A DNA stretch of 43,685 bases from a virus, in IMG/VR virus record IMGVR_UViG_3300005253_000042, positions 1 to 43,685 of that record. One strand, written 5' to 3'. Below are positions 1-7,372 of the stretch, one piece after another; positions within the stretch are counted from its first letter, which is position 1, and each line of letters begins with the position of its first letter. Under the pieces are notes generated by a model, which made no database searches, was not told the origin of the DNA, and saw only the letters and a list, made by a program, of their open reading frames with translations. The position numbers and the translations under genes are program-made.

Positions 1-121
1 CATACTACGCGGCAATAAGAACTGACCTTAAGGATAGTGGCGCACTGTGGGATGACCCTGAACTCAAGCGCAGTGTGGAACGAGCGGTGTTGGATTTGTC
101 CAGGTTTATGCCACTTGAAGC
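1..121. repeat. Terminal direct repeat, left copy
   Basis: These 121 bases are identical to the last 121 bases of the window and a coding frame continues across the join. This is seen directly. It is most likely the overlap left when a circular or circularly permuted genome is assembled; a true physical terminal repeat is the alternative and cannot be separated from sequence alone. Confidence 0.95.
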
Positions 122-1700
122 AGTGTATGAACAAACACTGGTTGTCACTGTCACAGATGAATCATTTACCACACCAACTACCACTGCTGCAACCGCATAT
201 GTGAATGCTGAGGATATTAGCGCCAGTACTGATGGAGATACTGCCACGATTGCGGACCAAACACCTGATGTCCCACGGCGAGTGACCTTTACATTGACGG
301 ATGCCAATGTTTCCATCACTGAGTTGACTGTCATTGTTAAAGGTGCGGATGCTGATGGACAGTATATTGAGGAGTGGTTCTATCTCTGGAATGGTTTAGT
401 TCAGACAGGTGAAAAGCAATTCAAGACCATCAATGAGGTAGAAATCCACAACATCGCTGGTGGTGGTGCATCTGATACCTTGAGCATTGGACATAGCACT
501 GGCTTTGCTGAATGGCAGAACCTCGCTAATAGGGTAATCAAGCCTGAATCAGAGTCCATTACCAGTGACCCTGCTGGTACCACCTACACTAGGAACACAG
601 ACTACTATATGGACTATGCCAATGGTCGTATCCAGATAATCAGCGGTGGGTCCATGGCAGTGAATACTGGGTTCCTTGCTAACTACACCAAGAGCAGGAT
701 AGCTATAGACATGGCTGTTATTTTACCAGTCATGACTCGTATGGTACGTGTTGAATATCCTGTGGATAAGGTACCACAACAGTTTGTTACCAACACTAAC
801 ATCTGGGATGGTATGCTTTGGATAGGCAGTCAATTCACCGGCAGTTCCCAGACACAAATGACCGACAATGAACACATCGCTATTTATTATGAACGGGAAC
901 ATACTGCTCCCAGTCTGTATACTAGCGGCAGCTTCCCTCGATTCATGGACCAGGTAGTAACACTAGGAGCAGAAGCATACGCACTGTTTATCAAAGCATA
1001 CCAAGCAGAGCATCAGGCAGTGTTGGACCTGGCTACCATCCGTACTGAATTAGGGTTGACAACCGATATCCATACACTTCTTACCGCTGCTCAGGTAAAT
1101 GTGGAAAAGTACCTCCATGATAATGGTACTTCGGATGCTGTTAGTGCGGTAGGTAATATTGTTACCAGGGTAGTTGAATTACATCTTAAAATAGAAGCTG
1201 CTTTAGATGTAATGTCTGGTTATCTTGATGATGTCGATGCTACTGACCTCGGTAAGGCAGATGTTGGTGCGGAAGCATTGCTTGAAACTGGTGATGGGCT
1301 TATCAACACCCACACTGTCAATGGTCGAGCGATAGAAAATTATGCCGCGTATTCCCAGAGTCGAGTGCTAATTGCACAGGCTAGGACACAGGCAGCACTT
1401 GGATATGCACAGGAAGCAGCGGCAAGACTTAGTGCTGTCCGCAGCTATATTGAAGAATCAGGTTCCTACCAGGGTATAGCTGCTGGATTCGCCGGCAAGG
1501 TCAGTGGCTATCTCAACCAAATAAATGCCTACCTTGGAGAAGCAGCGCAGTACCAATCTGTTGTTTTAGGTGATTTGGAACTGGCAGATAGGTGGCGGGC
1601 AGAAGCCATTGAAAAGCGGGCTGAGTTCCACAGCACCCTGAGAAATAGGCAAGAGTACCGTAGTAGGACTGCTATAGTAGCTGGCAAGCAGCCAGCATAG
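1..1700 (+). CDS. Connector/fibre-like virion protein, 3' part of a gene spanning the contig join
   Basis: The gene starts at ATG 43552 and, joined through the 121-bp overlap, gives a 570-residue protein; the codon frame here starts at base 3. The N-terminal ~35 residues (IRTDLKDSGALWDDPELKRS and the following DLSRFMP) resemble the start of small head-tail connector proteins, which carry a D-x-x-x-x-W-x-D-x-E-L pattern. Residues ~40-270 are Thr/Gly/Ala-rich and probably beta-structured. The last ~270 are long Ala/Glu/Arg helices (AQARTQAALGYAQEAAARLS), likely coiled coil. It is the last large gene of the rightward virion arm. Connector plus tail-spike/fibre fusion is an inference. No enzyme motif was seen. 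Confidence 0.8.
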   Translation, partial: YYAAIRTDLKDSGALWDDPELKRSVERAVLDLSRFMPLEAVYEQTLVVTVTDESFTTPTTTAATAYVNAEDISASTDGDTATIADQTPDVPRRVTFTLTDANVSITELTVIVKGADADGQYIEEWFYLWNGLVQTGEKQFKTINEVEIHNIAGGGASDTLSIGHSTGFAEWQNLANRVIKPESESITSDPAGTTYTRNTDYYMDYANGRIQIISGGSMAVNTGFLANYTKSRIAIDMAVILPVMTRMVRVEYPVDKVPQQFVTNTNIWDGMLWIGSQFTGSSQTQMTDNEHIAIYYEREHTAPSLYTSGSFPRFMDQVVTLGAEAYALFIKAYQAEHQAVLDLATIRTELGLTTDIHTLLTAAQVNVEKYLHDNGTSDAVSAVGNIVTRVVELHLKIEAALDVMSGYLDDVDATDLGKADVGAEALLETGDGLINTHTVNGRAIENYAAYSQSRVLIAQARTQAALGYAQEAAARLSAVRSYIEESGSYQGIAAGFAGKVSGYLNQINAYLGEAAQYQSVVLGDLELADRWRAEAIEKRAEFHSTLRNRQEYRSRTAIVAGKQPA

Positions 1701-1709
1701 GAGAGCGAC

Positions 1710-1814
1710 ATGCATTTCACATTGAAGATTGGTTATATCTTTGGCAATTGGAAACACACCTGGGGAAGCGCACTACATGGTATAGAGGTCTACATCGGTA
1801 TCATCATTGTCTAG
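1710..1814 (+). CDS. Small hypothetical protein at the convergent junction
   Basis: A 34-residue reading frame (starts MHFTLKIGYIFGNW, ends EVYIGIIIV) begins 9 nt after the preceding stop with a GGAG box 6 nt before its ATG. It overlaps the end of the oppositely oriented gene at 1773 by 42 nt, which is unusual for real genes but occurs where phage arms converge. I do not recognise a family. The hydrophobic C-terminus could be membrane-active. The ribosome binding site and position are the only support. Confidence 0.4.
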   Translation: MHFTLKIGYIFGNWKHTWGSALHGIEVYIGIIIV

Positions 1815-2150
1815 TATGTAGTTCAGGTCTTCCTCACTGGGCCGTTCATCCTGTTCATACTCAGCTACATTATAGAAACCTTTACAATCATCAGAACTAA
1901 AAGTGATAGAACAGTTGAGGCATATGTACCATCCTTGCCAGAACCATGTCACACGTTTACCTTCACAGTTTGGGCAGTAGTATCCATGTGTATTTAATTT
2001 ACGTTTCCAGAAATTGTAATCCTCCACCACATATAGTATATCCTCTTCACGTGGTTTACCTTGATATGGACCTGGCCATGGATTAGTGTAGTAAGGTTGG
2101 CGGTTCTCAGGTGGGATAGACAGCATTTCCGCTTGGGTTATGTTTGGCAT
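1773..2150 (-). CDS. Zinc-ribbon hypothetical protein (125 aa)
   Basis: The last gene of the leftward arm. Two CxxC knuckles, CPNC and CLNC, sit about 20 residues apart in a Trp/Tyr-rich stretch, typical of a zinc ribbon; the C-terminus is strongly acidic (EDLNYILDNDDTDVDLYTM). The ATG shares one base with the preceding TAA and has an AGGAGA box just upstream, so translation is likely coupled. A nucleic-acid-binding or transcription-associated role is possible, but no specific function can be assigned. Confidence 0.8.
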   Translation of the reverse strand: MPNITQAEMLSIPPENRQPYYTNPWPGPYQGKPREEDILYVVEDYNFWKRKLNTHGYYCPNCEGKRVTWFWQGWYICLNCSITFSSDDCKGFYNVAEYEQDERPSEEDLNYILDNDDTDVDLYTM

Positions 2151-2422
2151 TATTCTCCTGGCATCTTGCCTTCTTTTAGCCCAAGCATATCGTTATCGTC
2201 TATCAGCATCCACTCACCAAATCCCTTTTGGTCGTCTTCGTGGAGTTGCTTCTCCAGCCACTCAGCTACAGCCTTTAGGGTCTTGGTCTGGGAGGCATTG
2301 GCAATGAGTCTATCTGAATTACCTAACCTCATAAGTTCTGTTTTGTTACTATGAGGGCTTCCGACTCGACTTAGATAATACCCAGCATGTCTGATTTCTT
2401 TGTTTGTTAATAAGCCATCCAT
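2150..2422 (-). CDS. Hypothetical protein (90 aa)
   Basis: The start is at 2422 (MDGLLTNKEIRHAGYY) because GGAGGCAGGAAT precedes this ATG and the longer frame would run deep into the polymerase gene. It lies 16 nt after the polymerase stop. The protein is hydrophilic with a central helix (LKAVAEWLEKQLHEDDQ) and an acidic C-terminus, and has no cysteine motif. The family is not recognised. Its position suggests co-transcription with DNA polymerase. Confidence 0.7.
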   Translation of the reverse strand: MDGLLTNKEIRHAGYYLSRVGSPHSNKTELMRLGNSDRLIANASQTKTLKAVAEWLEKQLHEDDQKGFGEWMLIDDNDMLGLKEGKMPGE

Positions 2423-2438
2423 TATTCCTGCCTCCAAT

Positions 2439-4121
2439 TTATTCCCATCTGGAGAGATATTTAACCTCAATCGGTGTCTCAAATGGTGCAATACTTTCCA
2501 ACATCTTAAAGTTATCCTGATGTACGAACCCATCCACCAGAATCTCATCATGTATCTGGAGCCGCATGTCCATCCCAGCTTCATCACATAGGATTAACCC
2601 GCGTTTCAATACTTCCGCAGCACTGCCTTGATTAGGATAGTCAACCGCCTTACGTGCTATCCCATCAGGGCTGTCCTCACCCAGTGCTGGCAGTCGTATG
2701 TTCCTGCCAAATATAGTGGTCACATAACCATGTGCTAATCCATATGCTTGGATATCCACGATGTATGCTGCTGCACCTGGGAACTTAGAAAACCACATAA
2801 CCTTCAACTGTGCCGCACGTTGTAGAGACACACCGGCCTGTTCCGACAATGTTGTTTCAGTAGCTCCATACACCATAGCAAAGTTAATTGTCTTGGCTAG
2901 TCCTCTACGAATACCTAGAAACTCCGCAGTTTGGTAGTGTATATCTGCTTCCGGGTTTATGGTGTTATCAGGGTTAAACCGAGGCAGTGAATAAATCCTG
3001 AGCATTTCCTTATCTTGCGATAGGTATGCTAGCACTCGCAGTTCCAACTGTGACCAGTCTGTATCTGTCCATATACCGGTATCTGGCAATAGGATTCCAC
3101 GCATTTCACCTTTAGGAATATTCTGCATATTCCTCTTAGTGCTGCTTGGTCTGCCAGTTATAGCATCCATATGAAAGCGGGTATATGCGCGTTCGTCATT
3201 GCCCCATGGTTTGATGTATGTACTTAGGAGTTTTGATTGCTTGCGCCACCTGAGAACAATACCAGCAAGCGGGTCCACCATCTTTGGCAGTATCTTTTTA
3301 CCATCTGTAGAAAGGTTCTTTTTGGTTCTATCCGTGTAAGGTAGCTTGGGGAAGACAGCATAGGCACCACGTTCCGCCAAAATGTAAGCCACCTGTTTTG
3401 GGCTTCCAGGTTTCTCAATATCTTGGTCATTGCATAACTTGAGTAGATAGTCCACATCATCCTGTAGATTCTCCTCTATTATTTCCCTTGCTTGCTGGTC
3501 AATGAGTAACCCCTTGTTAGACATCTTGAGTAGTATCGGGATTACTTTCATTTCCGTTTGCAGGTACTCGTAATCTATGTCAGGTAGAAACTCCAAATAC
3601 AGCTTGAGTGTGGCACTGCTATCCTGCATACACTTAGCAGCGCAGGTTTTTTCTGGCAAGTCAAGCATGGTCTTGGCGCTATATTCCTTGAGTACTTCCT
3701 TGACCTCATGTACTTCCATATGATGGACATGCACAAGGTCAGATAGCACTGCTGATTTATAACGCAACAACCTAGCCATGATAGCTGTGTCCATGACGTT
3801 GGTGTTATCTATTTCAAAGTCTTCCATGGTGTGTAGGTCAAAGGGCGCATTATGGAATACTTTAACCACAGATGGGTCTTTGATTAACTTCCATGGTAAG
3901 TAACTGCTAACTGTTGGATGCAATGGGAAATAGAAACTAACCCGTGGTGTGATGGATATGCCAATACCAACTGGCGTGGTATCCTTGAGCGAGATAGTCT
4001 CCACGTCCATGCCAACCAGCTTGGGGTCAGCATTAGTAATGTACCTATCATAGGTACCACTGTCTGCTGGCTCTGTACCTAAGTAGTAGAAGTTTTCATC
4101 CGGAAAGTGTGCTAAGTACAC
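2439..4121 (-). CDS. Family A DNA polymerase with 3'-5' exonuclease domain
   Basis: 560 residues, replicating the phage genome. The N-terminal DEDD exonuclease shows GMDVETISL (D39, E41), HNAPFDL (N91, D95) and a late Asp in MQDSSATLKLY. The polymerase domain has motif A DTDWSQLELR (~residue 354), motif B RGLAKTINFAMVYG (~412) and motif C QIHDE (~525), all key residues intact. It lacks a 5' nuclease domain, hence shorter than bacterial Pol I and normal for phage replicases. The start is GTG at 4121, overlapping the end of the 58-residue upstream gene by 10 nt, with GAGGT 13 nt upstream. Motif order and spacing make the assignment firm. Confidence 0.97.
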   Translation of the reverse strand: MYLAHFPDENFYYLGTEPADSGTYDRYITNADPKLVGMDVETISLKDTTPVGIGISITPRVSFYFPLHPTVSSYLPWKLIKDPSVVKVFHNAPFDLHTMEDFEIDNTNVMDTAIMARLLRYKSAVLSDLVHVHHMEVHEVKEVLKEYSAKTMLDLPEKTCAAKCMQDSSATLKLYLEFLPDIDYEYLQTEMKVIPILLKMSNKGLLIDQQAREIIEENLQDDVDYLLKLCNDQDIEKPGSPKQVAYILAERGAYAVFPKLPYTDRTKKNLSTDGKKILPKMVDPLAGIVLRWRKQSKLLSTYIKPWGNDERAYTRFHMDAITGRPSSTKRNMQNIPKGEMRGILLPDTGIWTDTDWSQLELRVLAYLSQDKEMLRIYSLPRFNPDNTINPEADIHYQTAEFLGIRRGLAKTINFAMVYGATETTLSEQAGVSLQRAAQLKVMWFSKFPGAAAYIVDIQAYGLAHGYVTTIFGRNIRLPALGEDSPDGIARKAVDYPNQGSAAEVLKRGLILCDEAGMDMRLQIHDEILVDGFVHQDNFKMLESIAPFETPIEVKYLSRWE

Positions 4122-4288
4122 TCTGATTCTACCTCTACTTCTGTGTCATGTAGCAGGTATTTAGGTGAGAGAGCAAGTAGGTCGCCTATTCTTACTGTAA
4201 GTTGTCTATCATCCTCTTGTGTTATGCGTATCCTATCGCCTTCTTCTAGTGTAAGGTGTAAGTAATCTCCCTCCATTTCTAATCTCAT
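4112..4288 (-). CDS. Small acidic hypothetical protein (58 aa)
   Basis: The frame starts MRLEMEGDYLHLTLEEGDRI with GGAGG 5 nt before the ATG. It overlaps the methyltransferase stop by ATGA and the polymerase start by 10 nt, exactly filling the space between them. Alternating charged and hydrophobic residues suggest a small beta-barrel-like fold. No family is recognised. Overlaps at both ends and the ribosome binding site are the support. Confidence 0.75.
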   Translation of the reverse strand: MRLEMEGDYLHLTLEEGDRIRITQEDDRQLTVRIGDLLALSPKYLLHDTEVEVESECT

Positions 4289-5100
4289 ATCGGCCTCCTA
4301 TAAATAATTATATCCTCATCATCTACAGTTTCCTTGCCTTGAGACCTGGCTATCTTAGTAAACGCATTGCCCATGCATTCCCACTTGAACCACGCATAAT
4401 CCTCAAAGCCTATCCTATGGCAGACCTTAGTCACCCACTTGGATAGATATAACCTCTCGCCACCTTCTATTCTATCCTTGATAACAATGGTCAGTGTGCC
4501 ACCAGGACGCAGTGACTCGAAGCATAGCTTGTAGATTTTCTCCATCGCTTTGTTATAAAGGAATGTAGATAGCTTACTAAGGTTCCTTTGATTTTTGGAG
4601 TACTCAAACATCTGTACGTCCATTTCTACTAAGAAATCATCAGGTGCATCCTCTCGTTTAGTGCGTACCTTCTTGATGTTCATAGCTCCTGCATATGGTG
4701 GAGAAAACATAATATGGTTGCATGTTATCGGCAATACAAACCGGCAATCACCATGAATGAGGGTCACCATGCCTTGAGTGGTGGGGTCAACCTCATGTAG
4801 GTTATGCATAGCCTGTTGCTGTAGTTTGTGGTAGCCTTCCTCAATCTCTAGCAGTACTACTCTCCTACCTTTAAGTGCACCTACCAGCAATGACCCAGTG
4901 CCGCTAGTCGGGTCCAATAGCACTTGCCCAGGTTCACTGACATAATCAATCATTGCTAGTTGTAGGTGTAGATTGAGTTTGGCAGGGTGCTTACCCACTT
5001 CTTCGGGAAAGAATAGTTCCTTCCTGAACCCTACATCAGATGGGAATTTGACCCATCCATGTTCATTGCGTGGGAACTCTGGTGCAAATTGTTTTACCAT
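4285..5100 (-). CDS. Orphan DNA methyltransferase (N4-cytosine/N6-adenine type)
   Basis: 271 residues from ATG 5100 (MVKQFAPEFPRNEHGW), preceded by GGAAAG 7 nt upstream; the longer 294-residue frame would overlap the small upstream gene. The SAM-binding motif I is DPTSGTGS (residues 63-70) and the catalytic motif IV is SPPY (133-136), in motif I then IV order. The reaction is transfer of methyl from S-adenosylmethionine to an exocyclic amine in DNA. No restriction endonuclease is nearby, so protection from host restriction or marking of the genome is the likely role. Recognition sequence and modified base cannot be read from the sequence. Confidence 0.92.
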   Translation of the reverse strand: MVKQFAPEFPRNEHGWVKFPSDVGFRKELFFPEEVGKHPAKLNLHLQLAMIDYVSEPGQVLLDPTSGTGSLLVGALKGRRVVLLEIEEGYHKLQQQAMHNLHEVDPTTQGMVTLIHGDCRFVLPITCNHIMFSPPYAGAMNIKKVRTKREDAPDDFLVEMDVQMFEYSKNQRNLSKLSTFLYNKAMEKIYKLCFESLRPGGTLTIVIKDRIEGGERLYLSKWVTKVCHRIGFEDYAWFKWECMGNAFTKIARSQGKETVDDEDIIIYRRPI

Positions 5101-5101
5101 G

Positions 5102-5224
5102 TTAGTTCTTTCCATGAAGGTTTTGCATGTACTCATAATAAGCACATTTATCAGTAACTTTACATTCACTACATTTCTTAGGAGGCCAACAAAATGCTAT
5201 TGTCTTTTTGGTTTCGTTAGTCAT
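5102..5224 (-). CDS. Tiny Cys-rich zinc-knuckle-like protein (40 aa)
   Basis: The frame is MTNETKKTIAFCWPPKKC and onward, with cysteines at 12, 18, 21 and 27 (C-x5-C-x2-C-x5-C), enough to bind one zinc ion. An AGGA box precedes ATG 5224. It ends 1 nt before the methyltransferase start and overlaps the membrane-protein gene upstream by 8 nt. No family is recognised. Confidence 0.65.
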   Translation of the reverse strand: MTNETKKTIAFCWPPKKCSECKVTDKCAYYEYMQNLHGKN

Positions 5225-5348
5225 GCTTACGATTCCTGCTTGAGACATCCTTAAAATATTCCGTATAAAGTTTGATGGATAGGGTCAGTATTAGTAGGTT
5301 AATGATGATACTACCTAAACCTACCCATATTATTGCATCAATGCTCAT
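5217..5348 (-). CDS. Small single-pass membrane protein (43 aa)
   Basis: Starts MSIDAIIWVGLGSIIINLLI. Residues ~5-27 form one hydrophobic helix followed by a charged tail (KLYTEYFKDVSSRNRKHD), the layout of a single-span inner-membrane protein with a cytoplasmic C-terminus. ATGA overlap with the preceding zinc-ribbon gene implies translational coupling. The function is unknown; a host-membrane or superinfection role would be speculation. Confidence 0.65.
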   Translation of the reverse strand: MSIDAIIWVGLGSIIINLLILTLSIKLYTEYFKDVSSRNRKHD

Positions 5349-5527
5349 TTAGCTAGTGCCTCCTTGAAGTTACTCATTAGTTTATCCTGGCACTCAGTAG
5401 AACAAACCCATGCTTGGAAATCAACGTCTGCAAAGTGGGTTTGTTCTGCACATATGGTACATGCTGCTGATGAGTTATCTATCTGTATGATACCTCTATC
5501 TGGCTGCTCACCGTTAAACTTTGTCAT
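5345..5527 (-). CDS. Small zinc-ribbon protein (60 aa)
   Basis: Paired cysteines CTIC (23-26) and CSTEC (42-46) sit either side of a short aromatic stretch, consistent with a treble-clef or zinc-ribbon site. GGAGC precedes ATG 5527. The C-terminus is a short amphipathic helix (DKLMSNFKEALAK). It is part of the run of overlapping small genes between the nuclease and methyltransferase. No specific family is recognised. Confidence 0.75.
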   Translation of the reverse strand: MTKFNGEQPDRGIIQIDNSSAACTICAEQTHFADVDFQAWVCSTECQDKLMSNFKEALAK

Positions 5528-5627
5528 TGTGCTGCTCCATGAAATACTTAATAGCTAGGCATTGCCTATCCCATATGTATTCCCGCCACCAACTATTGAA
5601 TGACGGTCTCACTAGTATTAGGTTCAT
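5514..5627 (-). CDS. Probable small protein (37 aa)
   Basis: The frame MNLILVRPSFNSWWREYIWD and onward begins inside the 3' end of the preceding gene with GGGA 3 nt before the ATG, and ends inside the 5' end of the next, filling an otherwise empty 65-nt gap. Composition is protein-like (Trp, Tyr, Lys, Glu) rather than random. The long overlaps make it less certain than its neighbours. Confidence 0.45.
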   Translation of the reverse strand: MNLILVRPSFNSWWREYIWDRQCLAIKYFMEQHNDKV

Positions 5628-5895
5628 CGTTCCCTTCGGAGCCTTGATTGTCATTATCACTTCTGGCACTGGCTTCCTCCTCAGCGATACGTTCCTGTTC
5701 TATCTGTGCTTCCTCAACCTGAACAAACAATTCACCATCAGCACCATAGAATACAGGCACTCCATCTATTTCTGGAATATTCGGTATAACTATAGCTGTT
5801 GGGTTTTCACCCTTATGGTAGTACCGGTGCGCCCTGAGGTACGATACCAGCATACCTCTATGTACGGAATCCGCAATTACAAATGCCTTAGCCAT
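5593..5895 (-). CDS. Hypothetical protein with acidic low-complexity tail (100 aa)
   Basis: AGGAGG lies 5 nt before ATG 5895. Residues 1-60 look folded (KAFVIADSVHRGMLVSYLRA, then VIPNIPEIDGVPVFYGADGE); residues ~62-100 are a Glu/Asp/Asn/Ser-rich tail, probably disordered. The tail could mimic DNA or bind a basic partner, which is speculation. No family is recognised. Confidence 0.75.
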   Translation of the reverse strand: MAKAFVIADSVHRGMLVSYLRAHRYYHKGENPTAIVIPNIPEIDGVPVFYGADGELFVQVEEAQIEQERIAEEEASARSDNDNQGSEGNDEPNTSETVIQ

Positions 5896-6085
5896 TGTTG
5901 CCTCCTATAACTGGACTTTTCTCACATAGTGTAAATGTACCTACACCGCAGATGTAGACCACAACACCATCACCAATTTGTTTTAACCGTTCAAATAGTA
6001 ATTGGTCTTGAGTTCCTTCATGTATGATAGTAACCTGTACTTCTCTCTGTGGCAGTTTATTAGGTTTTTCAATAGCTATTCTCAT
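5888..6085 (-). CDS. Hypothetical protein (65 aa)
   Basis: Starts MRIAIEKPNKLPQREVQVTI with GGGAGG upstream. The C-terminal half is hydrophobic and beta-like (GDGVVVYICGVGTFTLCEK) with two cysteines. It starts 2 nt after the ERCC4 nuclease stop and overlaps the next gene by 8 nt. The function is unknown. Confidence 0.75.
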   Translation of the reverse strand: MRIAIEKPNKLPQREVQVTIIHEGTQDQLLFERLKQIGDGVVVYICGVGTFTLCEKSPVIGGNNG

Positions 6086-6087
6086 GG

Positions 6088-6813
6088 CTACCTCCCAATT
6101 GCTGTAAGTATTTTCCTTGCACTACTAAGTCCTAACATCTTACCACTTACCAAAGTAGCAGCTATCTCAGTGTCATCCTGATTAAACAGATTCCAAGGTG
6201 TTCCAAACCTCTCAATGAGAGCCTTGGCACGTTCCTCTCCAATACCAGCATTCTTTAATCCCATCAATGAATGGACATACGGGCTTTGTCCCTTAATAAC
6301 AATATGTTCCTTTACATATCTATTCAAGGTAGTATGTTCCAGCTTGAGTGAGTTGTTATACAGTGCAACAATTGCATACGCGGTGGTTTCCATATCCATG
6401 GTCTTAACCGATGTGATGCCAGCTTTATCCAACTGACTGAGCCATGCTTGGAACCCAGCATACGACACATGATACTCACGACCTGGCACTATGATATTTC
6501 CTTTCTTGGATTTCTGCCATGCCTGTGTGATAGAACCATGCATCTTGGGGACAGGTTTGCAATCACCTTCATACAGTAGCAGTGTCTCCTCGACACCACT
6601 CTCAATTTCTCTCCGTAGCTGAGTCTCAATCTTACCCATGCCGGAAAGTATCTCCCCAATTTGTTTGCGCTCTATTTGTATTCTATGTCCATCAACCGCT
6701 ACCCACATGTAGTCCGCGTATTTAGGATTAAGTGCGAGCCTGTGGGTAGGCACTACCTGCTTTATCAGTGCTTCAATGAGTTCAGGTTCATGGCTATCTA
6801 CTAGGATTGTCAT
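6088..6813 (-). CDS. ERCC4-type DNA nuclease with helix-hairpin-helix domain
   Basis: 241 residues from ATG 6813 (MTILVDSHEPELI), chosen over an upstream GTG because of the AGGCAG box and the small overlap with the preceding gene. The catalytic core shows VDSHE (5-9) and IERK (47-50) of the ERCC4/XPF/Mus81 nuclease fold. The C-terminal ~70 residues contain helix-hairpin-helix-like GLKNAGIGEERAKALIERFG, which binds branched DNA. Likely role: cutting forks, flaps or recombination intermediates in replication. Catalytic residues appear intact. Substrate preference is inferred from the family. Confidence 0.88.
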   Translation of the reverse strand: MTILVDSHEPELIEALIKQVVPTHRLALNPKYADYMWVAVDGHRIQIERKQIGEILSGMGKIETQLRREIESGVEETLLLYEGDCKPVPKMHGSITQAWQKSKKGNIIVPGREYHVSYAGFQAWLSQLDKAGITSVKTMDMETTAYAIVALYNNSLKLEHTTLNRYVKEHIVIKGQSPYVHSLMGLKNAGIGEERAKALIERFGTPWNLFNQDDTEIAATLVSGKMLGLSSARKILTAIGR

Positions 6814-7033
6814 TGCTATCTGCCTGACGTACCTCACCTGTTTTGTTGTTTACATGGTATATACCGATTAGATGTAGTCTGCTACGTATCCTTTCAAATA
6901 GGTCATGTCTTTGTGCAGCTATGATAGTACCTTGTTGAACAAGACTGTTCATAACCACACTAATACCAGCTTCACGTTCAGTAAGTTCTGCTAATTCCTT
7001 GAGTTCTGCTTTGGTTACTTTCGGTTTCTTCAT
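6794..7033 (-). CDS. Hypothetical protein, helical (79 aa)
   Basis: First gene after the structured leader and promoter at 7057-7207. AGGAG precedes ATG 7033. The N-terminus is Lys/Glu helical (KKPKVTKAELKELAELTERE), then LVQQGTIIAAQRHDLFERIR. It resembles a small DNA- or protein-binding helical protein but no family is recognised. It overlaps the nuclease start by 20 nt, suggesting coupled translation. Confidence 0.75.
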   Translation of the reverse strand: MKKPKVTKAELKELAELTEREAGISVVMNSLVQQGTIIAAQRHDLFERIRSRLHLIGIYHVNNKTGEVRQADSNDNPSR

Positions 7034-7056
7034 TGTATTCTCCTGCTGTATTCCCT

Positions 7057-7103
7057 GCTAGGCTCACTTTCGTCGCTAAAATAGCTACAATTTCGTGCCT
7101 AGC
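7057..7103 (-). other. Structured RNA hairpin in a 5' leader
   Basis: On the minus strand, GCTAGGCAC (7103-7095) pairs with GTGAGCCTAGC (7067-7057) with one bulged A. Between them lies a smaller hairpin, GCTA-TTT-TAGC. It sits between the probable promoter at 7179-7207 and ATG 7033, ending 23 nt before the start codon, and is not followed by a U-run. It may control translation, processing or stability. The 7104-7178 stretch otherwise holds nothing I recognise. Confidence 0.6.
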
Positions 7104-7178
7104 ACGCACTCAGATGAACCATGGATACACGTTTGATGTTGGGCTATACTTGTAGATAGTCGCTTCAGTAACGCATGT

Positions 7179-7207
7179 TCATTATGGCACTCAGAGCGTC
7201 TTGTCAA
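7179..7207 (-). promoter_or_regulatory. Probable sigma70-like promoter for the 7033-to-1773 block
   Basis: Minus-strand TTGACA (7207-7202) is followed after 17 nt by TAATGA (7184-7179), a weak -10; CATAAT is the alternative with a 15-nt gap. It lies in a 176-nt gene-free stretch just upstream of a block of co-directional genes, in the right orientation. Confidence 0.5.
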
Positions 7208-7209
7208 CA

Positions 7210-7371
7210 CTAGCTTTCCTTGTGTGTGGTAGTATGGAGAGAGGACTGGCATTTTGTGCAGATATGTTCAACAGTTACCAGTCGTGTGTATTTTTTTCCT
7301 TCGGTTGATGATGGAGACTTTACAGTACTAGTTGTTGTGATAACATGTTCCTGACATTTAGGACACCACAT
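7210..7371 (-). CDS. Small zinc-ribbon protein (53 aa)
   Basis: Starts MWCPKCQEHVITTTSTVKS at ATG 7371, chosen because AAGGAGAAT precedes it; the longer frame starts inside the upstream ATPase gene. Two knuckles, CPKC (3-6) and CTKC, form a classic C4 zinc ribbon. The stop is followed by the promoter region, so it ends a transcription block. Function beyond zinc binding is unknown. Confidence 0.75.
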   Translation of the reverse strand: MWCPKCQEHVITTTSTVKSPSSTEGKKYTRLVTVEHICTKCQSSLHTTTHKES

Positions 7372-7372
7372 G

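Noticed and set aside
1681-1695. CTGGC/GCCAG hairpin as terminator of the rightward arm
   Set aside because: Only 5 bp, inside the coding sequence, no U-tract.
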